Below are positions 56,911 to 64,000 of a stretch of DNA of 64,000 nucleotides, one piece after another. Made by a program: the position numbers and the translations under genes. Position 1 is the first letter of the stretch. Every line of letters starts with the position of its first letter. Below the pieces are notes generated by a model. It searched no databases and was not told the origin of the DNA. It saw nothing but the letters and a program-made list of their open reading frames with translations. Location: NCBI GenBank assembly GCA_963854735.1, contig OY978102.1:744001-808000 (forward strand), written 5' to 3'. The DNA is from Marvania coccoides. Lineage: Eukaryota; Chlorophyta; Trebouxiophyceae; Chlorellales; Chlorellaceae.

Positions 56911-57811
56911 GAAATGAACGCGGTTTCAATTTATTATTCCAAGAACGCTCATGAACATTAATTTAAAAAACCATGTGATCTCGGTCAGCGAAACCAGATC
57001 TGAAATTATGGGTACGTAATGCAATTATGATTATCTTAAAAAAACAAAAACAAAAACAAAAAAGCGTGTACGGCGTCGCCAAGATTGCAGGGTGTCAAAA
57101 AACATGTTTGAAAATTTGGTGACAGGTGACAAAAGATCCGGACAGACAGAACGGAGAAGGCATTCCCCTTGCGGAGGCAATTTTTTTTCGCGTCAACATA
57201 AACATGGCAGTATTAATTCTTCACTGCTTGTTACAGAAGGGGGAACCCCGGGCAAACTGGAACCGTTGCCCCTAGAGAGAACATAAACTCTCCGCCACCA
57301 CCGGTGGTGTTAAAAAAAAGACTTGATTGTGCGCAGGAAAAACTGCCAAGAGCTCTTGCTCACGCAATGGGCTGCGCTTATTTTACTTTTTTCCCTTCAA
57401 AATTTCAGTCTTTTAGAGAGCATTTTTTTGTTAAATGCTCCGAGTTCCAAAATTTGAATCAATCAAACTCACTCAAGCAGCCAAATTAACAAGCACAACA
57501 AAAAGAAGAAAAAAGGAGCAAATATTCAATCGCTAGAGATTCATTCAGCGAGTTTTCATTCGGTTTCCCTCATCGGAAAGAGAAATCACCGCCGCTCAAA
57601 TTTGATTATTGGATTGTTATCTATATCATAATGATGAAGGGATTCAATCTCTGAATTAGAATGAAAAGAGAGAGTGAAACACGTTCATTGTAGTGTCGCT
57701 GCAGCTAAGAGCAGCCATTATTTCAATAAAAAGACAAAAACATACTTTACGGGAAATAAAACATTCAAATATTAGCATCAATTTCCATTATCAATACATC
57801 GTTATCTCTAT
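56911..57811. other. Intergenic, 901 bp, no gene seen
   Basis: Upstream of the esterase gene and downstream of HYDEF. Contains an A-rich caaaaa run (about 57040-57062) and a small palindrome, accaccggtggt, near 57297. Nothing else. Confidence 0.5.
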
Positions 57812-60800
57812 CTAGTGGTGGCTCTCGACCCCCCACGGCTCCAGCGCGCGCTTCATCGCGGCAGGGGAGTGCGCGTACGCCAGCAGCAGACCATAATTAG
57901 TCACCGGCACGCCCGCTTCCTCCAAGTCTGAAACTCGGGCCCTCATCTTCTGAGAGTCCACCATGCACCCGCCGCAGTGCACCGCCAGCTTGAACCGCTT
58001 CAGCCCCTCCCCATCCGCCTCGTCAATCTCGGGAAACTCCCGCCCAAAGGCGTGCTCGATCATGAGCTCCCTGCCGCCCACTGATGCCCTGAGTTTATTG
58101 GGGATCTGCACCATGCCTATGTCGTTGCACAGCTCAGTGATGCGGTTGTGGTTGCACGCCTCCGCCACCAGCACCTTATCCCCCGGCTGCAGCGCCCGGA
58201 ACGCCTCGATGCCCGCCGCGAAGGTGGGGAGCGCGCCGCGTGTCTGGCGGTGAATCATCGCGATGGAAAAGGTGGTGAACGGCAGCAGCGGCTCGCCAGT
58301 GCGCTCGTCCAGGGTCCAGGGGTGGAGTATATCGACTGCTTGAGAGTCGGTAACAATAATGGCGGGCCCCGGGTGGTCTAGCACGGGCCGGAGCGCGCGC
58401 AAGAAGCGCCGGCGCTCCGCTGCAACGCGGACAGGGTCGCCGCTGCGCGCTGCGTCCAGGTTCATGCGGTACGCGACGGTGGTAGCGAAGCTGCGGATGG
58501 CTTCCTCCTGCACCAGCGCCTGCGGGCGCAGCAGCCGCATGGAGGGGGTCTCAGCATCCATGGGAATGTTCAAGAAAACGACGGCGTCCTCGCTGAGAAA
58601 CTGATCAGGAAGGCACGGAACGGTGTGCGCCGCGCCCGCGTCCGCCGCCACCCCCTCCAGGAAGGTAGAAAGCTCCTCCGTGGCGGCTGGATCTGCCAAA
58701 ACAGCCGCGTGTCGCAGGGCAACACCCTCGGGATCCACCGCTGCCGCTGCCGCCTCCTGCAGCGCGGTCCTGTCCATTTCATTGGCTCCCGATGCGGCAT
58801 TGAACACCAGCACGGGGGTGGCTCCCGCCGCCTTGGCCTTCTCCACAAGCAGCTTCTCCCAGTGCAAAATTTCCGATACGTCGCTGCCGGCGGTGGCAGC
58901 TGCCGCCAGCTGCGGCATGTTGACCACCACCACCGCCACGTCGCACTCCTTCAGCGTGGCCAGCACTTTGCGCCGCTTCTTCTCGCCCAGCACCCCCTCC
59001 TCGTCAACTCCAGCAGTGTCGAATAGCTTCACCGGCCCCGCCGCATGCAGCTCCATCAGCGCCACCTTGGTGTCGGCGGTGGTCCCAGGGGTGGCATCCA
59101 CAATGGAGAACTCGCTGCGGGTGATGCAGTTCATCAAGCTGCTCTTCCCCGCGTTCATTCGGCCAAAAATGCCGACGTTGGTTCTGGGAGTATCCGACCC
59201 CTTTGCCGCTCCCCCTCCCGTCGCAAAGATCGCGGGTCCGTTGGCCTTGGCGGCGGCGGTGAACGCCGGGCCTGTGGGCACGGGGCAGGCGGGGGCTGCG
59301 GCAGGGGCGGCAGCGCCGCATGTATCGCACGCAGGTGTTGCTGCGGGCTTGTGAGGGCCGCAAACAGCGGCGGTGGTGCGATACCCCCTATTCTTCACGC
59401 CCGCCGCCACCCGAACCGGGTGCAGCCGGTCCCTGAAGGAAGGCGGGTCCCCCCACACACCCGCTTTAAGGCGCTTACCCACCATAGACAGCCTCGCGTT
59501 CAGGCACTTCTGACACTCCTCTGCTGTGTCGTTGATGCAGGGCTTGCCCTCGTACAGCGTGTAGTGCTCTCTGTACTTTGTGGGCGTCAGGATCGGCATC
59601 AGCACGTTGGCGCCCCGCCGCAGCGCAATTTCGCGGCCCACGGGGTCTAGCGCCTGCAGGGCGGTGGTGGCGGCGATGTTGACGTTGCCCAGGGTCACCC
59701 GCGCCAGCGCATTCATGCGCGTGGTCAGCGTGACCATGGCCGCCATGTGCTGCTTCTTGTCGACGGCGGCAAACTGCTGGTCCCACATGGAGGCCACGGG
59801 AGTGCCCGCCTGCATTCAAAACACGTGATTTATTATAAAAAAATGTTAATTGGCAGGTGCAGCACTTAATTAAATAGTTTTGGGTGGGTGAAGCCCACTT
59901 GGAATTAAATTGGCGATTAAATTAATTTGCTGAAATGCCGGGGAACAAAGGGACAGAAATTAAAAAGAAAGAAAGCACTGTACTTTTTATTTACCTCCTG
60001 AATGTAGGGCCCCATGCCGATCATGTCTGCGCCCATGTCGCGGAAAAACCGGATGTCTCCCGCCAGATCTCGCAGCGTTTGGCCGGGTAGGCCCACCATG
60101 ACGCCGGTGCCGATCATGAAGCCTGCCGCCTTCAGGTCTGCCAGAGCTTTGACTCGGTTGTCCCAGGACTGGTGTGGAGGGTGGAGGGTGGCGTAGAGGT
60201 CGGGGTTGGAGGTCTCGATGCGCAGGAGGTAGCGAGCAGCGCCAGCTTCCCTGTATTTTATTAATTATACAAGGAAAAATCCGAATTGGTTCAAGTAATC
60301 AATGAATTTTATACGGGGTATAATGGATGAAGGTAAATATTATTTTAACGTGTAATTTTGCCTCGTTGCAAAGGAGGGGGAAAATGCCGACGCGTTCAAA
60401 AATAAATAACATTAAACTACTCACTTGAAACGGTTGTACTGTTCAACGGGCAGCTCCCCCACCGACAGCGCCACGCACAGCCCCAGGTCTTCATCCTCCC
60501 CCACCTCCTGCCCCTCCGCCACCTTTGCCGCCTTGTCCACCGCCACTGTCTTTTCTCTCACCGCTCTCACCATTTCTTCGATGTAGGCGTTGCGCTGGGG
60601 GGTGTTGAGCTCGCCCGACTGCAGCATGAGCGTCCCCATTTTGTGCTTCAGCGCCCACTCTGCAACCTGTACGACTTCCGGTACAGGCATCGTGTACCGC
60701 CGCCGCTTCACGTGCTTGGCAATACCGCAGTACCCGCAGTCGTTCTCGCACACGTTTGAGAACTCCACGATGCCGCGGAAGTAGACTTCTTTGCCGAAAA

Positions 60801-61240
60801 ACCGCCGGGAAACGGACTCTGCATGAGCGAAAAGGGCATCGTCTAATGCTTTGCTCCCTGACCCCAGCGTGGTGGCCTGCAGCAGGGCCTCCATTTGGTC
60901 GATCTCCAGGTCGAGGACGTCGCCAGGCGCGATTTTTGTACCCCAGAAGGCGGACAGCGCGGCTGCGGCCTCGTCCTCGGAGAGAGACACCTCCCAAGGC
61001 ATCGTCCGCTTGCCCTTCATTTCTGCCACCAGCTTCTCAACGGCAGCCAGGCTGTGCGGGGTAAATGGAGGGAAAAGAGGGGTGTAAAGAAGCGAGTAGG
61101 GGAGGGTTTGGAAAATTGGTGTAAAAAATGAGTGGATAAAGGAATTTGAGTCACCTGGCAGCGGCCGAAGAGGTGGTGATGCTGGCGGTGCACCCAAAGC
61201 CTTTAGCTCGGATGAGCGACTCGGCGAGTGGGCGAAACAT
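57812..61240 (-). CDS. HYDEF: [FeFe]-hydrogenase maturase HydE-HydF fusion
   Basis: Two H-cluster maturases in one polypeptide. HydE is a radical-SAM enzyme; HydF is a GTPase scaffold passing the diiron subcluster to HydA. Four exons, 61240-61155, 61051-60425, 60250-59995 and 59809-57812, join in frame to 988 residues. The N-terminus (MFRPLAESLIRAKGFG..., Ala/Ser-rich) looks like a plastid transit peptide. HydE part: CENDCGYCG cluster motif (C130, C134, C137), then GTGVMVGLPGQT, then NIAATTALQALDP and LTPTKYREHYTLYEGKP. A linker of about 100 residues rich in Ala, Pro and Cys joins HydF. HydF part: P-loop GRMNAGKSS (about 539), PGTTAD, DTAGVDEEG, and cluster ligands ACNHNRI and HCGGCM. The usual NKxD GTPase motif reads FNAASG. 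Exon 4 runs uninterrupted from HydE's end through HydF, so the fusion is real. Confidence 0.95.
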
Positions 61241-61495
61241 CGGGGTTTTGTTGTATTCAAGTTTGTATGAAAAAATTAATGGATTGCCTGCCGGACCGTA
61301 AACAATCAGCGCTTTATAATGCACATCGCAATCTCAGTTGCCTTTGGTATATTATCTTGATGCAATAACGCTGAATACGGGAGCTGGTTTGCTCTGGTGA
61401 TGAATTTTTGACACGCGGCCTCACTTCTGGACGATATGAACATATAATGAATTTGCATTGTTCTCTAGCGTATTCTATTAAAAATACACTGCATT
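61241..61495. promoter_or_regulatory. Shared divergent promoter of HYDEF and HYDG
   Basis: 255 bp between the two start codons, AT-rich. Anoxia- or copper-responsive control would be expected by analogy with Chlamydomonas, but I see no element here that proves it. Confidence 0.6.
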
Positions 61496-63916
61496 ATGCT
61501 AAGACATCTGTCAAAGACCCTCCTGAGGGTGGGGGTCCCTCGCTTTCAAGGGGTTGCCAGCACCGGCATCGCAGCTGCTGTTTGTGCTGCTCAGGGCCAG
61601 TTGCGAGGCATCAAGTGGAGCGTTGAGCGGGAGCCCGCAGAATACAAAAATGTTGACGAGATCATTGACGATGCCGCTATTACCACGCATCTGGAAGCCA
61701 CGAAGGAGGCAGCGAAGGACATTGGCCGCATACGGGCGATCCTCGCAGCCGCCCGAGACCGCAGTTTCCTCAAAAACGCAGAGCCAGGCGAGTCACCGAA
61801 ACACAGCTCGCATTTTTGTGCAATCATGTTGTTTCCTTCAAATCAATGTTCTTTCTCCTCGTGAGAAACATTTATTTATTCAACCAACCCCTCAATACTA
61901 TCTTTATCTCAAACCCTTTACCATCCGCGCGTCCACAGGCCCGTCGGAGTACGTGCAAGGCCTCACCTACGAGGAAGCCGCTACCTTGATCAACGTCGAC
62001 TCTTCCAACGAGGCCATCATGAGCGAGATCTTCGACACCGCCTTCGCCATCAAGCAGCGCATCTATGGCAACCGCATCGTGCTGTTCGCCCCCCTTTACC
62101 TCGCCAATTACTGCGTTAACAACTGCCGCTACTGCGCCTATCGCGCCCCCAACAAAGCCATCGAACGCTCGTCGCTGACCGACGAGGCCCTGCGCGAAGA
62201 AGTTGCCGCGCTGGAGCAGCAAGGGTAGGCACTTTTCTTTACCATTTCCTCCAATTTTCACTGTTTTCATGTCCTTCAAATATATATTAAATGAGAGTTT
62301 TCTTTGCTGTTTTTGTGCGTGCAGCCACCGGCGGCTGTTGGTGCTGACGGGTGAACACCCCCGCTACACCTTTGACCGCTTCCTGGAGGCCATCGAGGTC
62401 ATTTCTTCGGTGAAGACTGAGCCGTGCGGCAACATCCGCCGCGTCAACGTCGAGATCCCCTCCCTCTCCCTCTCCGACATGCGCCGGCTGAAAGCCACCG
62501 ACAAGATCGGCACCTACACTTTGTTCCAAGAGACCTACCACAGGTGAGCAGATTTTGCATTTTTATTTAATATTTTTCAAGTTTATCTAGTGGCTTTTAT
62601 GAAGAATTCGGCGCATTAAAACACAAAAATGGCATTTTTTTTAAATTATACGTTGTGCAGGCCCACCTTTAAGTTCATGCACATGGCAGGGCCCAAGAGC
62701 GATTACAACAACCGGGTTCTGACGTTTGACCGCGCCATGCGTGCTGGGCTGGATGACGTGGGGCTGGGGGTGCTGTACGGGCTGTACGACTACCGTTACG
62801 AGGTTCTGGCCACCCTGATGCACGCAAACCACCTTGAAAAAGAATACAACGCTGGGCCGCACACGATCTCGGTACCCCGCATGCGCCCGGCTGAAGGCAG
62901 CGACGTGTCGCTGAGCCCGCCCTACCCCGTGAATGACGCGGATTTCAAGAAGCTGGTGGCGGTGCTGCGCATTGCGGTGGTAGGTGTAGTTGAATTTGTG
63001 GGAGAGAAACCTGATTTTTTTATTAATACGGTCTTATGTTTTCCCTTCGCTTCACCTCTGCGCAGCCCTACACTGGCATGATTCTGTCCACCCGCGAAAG
63101 CCCCGAGATGAGGAGGGAGCTGCTGCAACTGGGAATGAGCCAGGTGTCGGCTGGCTCGCGCACCGACGTGGGGGCCTACCACCGCGACACCTCCAAAGAG
63201 TCCGAGGCGGTGCTGGCTGACCTGAATGGCCAGTTCACGCTGGTAAGCTATTTTTCAGTTTTCCGTTTTCCGTTTTGAAAGCAATTGAGCAAATGTGGAT
63301 TTTTTGCGTCCAATTTTGCTGTTGATGATGACGAATACATCTTTTTTCTTCTTTTCATCATCCTTCTGTTATTGGGGTTTACAGGCCGACCACCGCCCTG
63401 TGAACGAGATTGTCGTCGATCTCATGAAGGAAGGCTACGTGCCGAGCTGGTGCACTGCCTGCTACCGTAAGGGCCGCACCGGAGAGCACTTTATGAAGAT
63501 CGCCAAGGCAGGCAACATCCACAACTTCTGCCACCCCAATTCGCTGCTCACGCTTCAGGCAAGCGAGAACATTCCTTGCGTACTCAACGGCGCTAGAGTA
63601 TTAGATTTTCCTATATTAGATATGAAAAAAATAGATTGCATAATGTCGTCTACTGTATACACATTTGAAAAAATGCATTCAGTTTTACCAGCAAAAGAGC
63701 TTCATCGTCTCTTAAGGGTTCCCCCGAACTGACGCAACAAACTAGTGTTGTTTGGCGCAGGAGTACCTCAACGATTACGGCACCGAGGAAGAGAAGGAGC
63801 TGGGCAAGCGGGTCATTGAGCGCGAGATCAATTCTGGGCTGTCCGAGGGCGCCCAGCGGCTGACGCGGCGCAAGCTGGAAAAAGTGAACAAGGGAGAGCA
63901 CGACGTGTACGTCTGA
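61496..63916 (+). CDS. HYDG: [FeFe]-hydrogenase maturase HydG
   Basis: Radical-SAM tyrosine lyase making the CO and CN ligands of the H-cluster. Seven exons (61496-61787, 61939-62224, 62325-62543, 62661-62979, 63066-63242, 63385-63558, 63761-63916) join in frame to 540 residues. The first 35 or so residues (MLRHLSKTLLRVGVPRFQG...) look like an organelle transit peptide. The N-terminal cluster motif is NYCVNNCRYCAYRAPN. The core includes VNVEIPSLSLSDMRRLK and GVLYGLYDYRYEV. The C-terminal cluster that binds the dangler iron is WCTACYRKGRTG with FCHPN. Introns 1 and 6 have GC donors (61788 and 63559). Intron 6 stays open in frame for 58 codons, so retention would replace the last 51 residues. 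Divergent to HYDEF. Confidence 0.95.
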
Positions 63917-64000
63917 ACCACGATACACCGAAAATTGAGATAAAATTCTACTAGAACCGTCCAAACTGCGGTGGATACCTAACCTATTATATATAGGATA
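63917..64000. other. HYDG 3' flank
   Basis: 84 bp to the window end. A gagataaaattc near 63937 could serve polyadenylation. Nothing else. Confidence 0.4.

Noticed and set aside
57812..61240. Separate HydE and HydF genes
   Set aside because: HydE's C-terminal blocks (NIAATTALQALDP, LTPTKYREHYTLYEGKP) are in the same uninterrupted exon and frame as HydF, and the upstream HydE exons splice into it in phase.

Overview
The window is nuclear DNA from an intron-rich eukaryote, most likely a chlorophyte green alga. The best single argument is at 57.8-63.9 kb. There, an [FeFe]-hydrogenase maturase HydE-HydF fusion gene lies head to head with HydG, an arrangement known from Chlamydomonas and relatives. 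Exons are GC-rich, introns are AT-rich with long T tracts before the acceptor, and all three stop codons end recognisable proteins, so the code is standard. I rebuilt about 25 spliced genes by matching exon phases by hand. Roughly 11 of about 74 introns start with GC instead of GT, which is far above the usual eukaryotic level.

Layout. 0.6-10.8 kb: ChaC-type gamma-glutamylcyclotransferase (-), RPA1 with large low-complexity segments (+), a secreted CE4 (chitin-deacetylase-like) enzyme (+), and a HAD phosphatase (-). 11.1-16.1 kb: a tandem pair of secreted right-handed beta-helix proteins (-). 16.4-25.9 kb: a MORN-repeat protein (+), exportin-T (+), a small DUF2892-like membrane protein (-), and two tandem ICMT-like membrane methyltransferases (-). 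26.9-30.4 kb: the most unusual gene, coding for a signal peptide, a CE4 deacetylase ectodomain, one transmembrane helix and a TKL-type kinase domain. 31.5-40 kb: an acidic orphan exon, a tandem family of three unrecognised coiled-coil proteins, and an intronless LRR protein.

40.2-45 kb is repeat-rich. It holds inverted SINE-like elements with octamer tails, a second dispersed ~100-bp repeat, a telomere-like array, a MYND zinc-finger relic, and two paralogous LEA-like hydrophilic protein genes. One of these carries a terminal frameshift. 45.4-57 kb is ordinary: a Lifeguard/BAX-inhibitor-1 protein (-), TTC27 (+), a small unknown (-), a CUE-domain protein (-), the mitochondrial complex I 24-kDa subunit (+), and a DUF676 lipase-like esterase (-). 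The hydrogenase maturation pair closes the window.

How genes work together. Only HYDEF and HYDG form a clear pathway unit: HydE, HydF and HydG together build the H-cluster subcluster of [FeFe]-hydrogenase, and the two genes share a 255-bp divergent promoter. The hydrogenase itself is not in the window. The secreted CE4 enzyme, the CE4 receptor kinase and the two beta-helix proteins suggest investment in cell-wall or extracellular glycan processing and sensing, but that link is inference.
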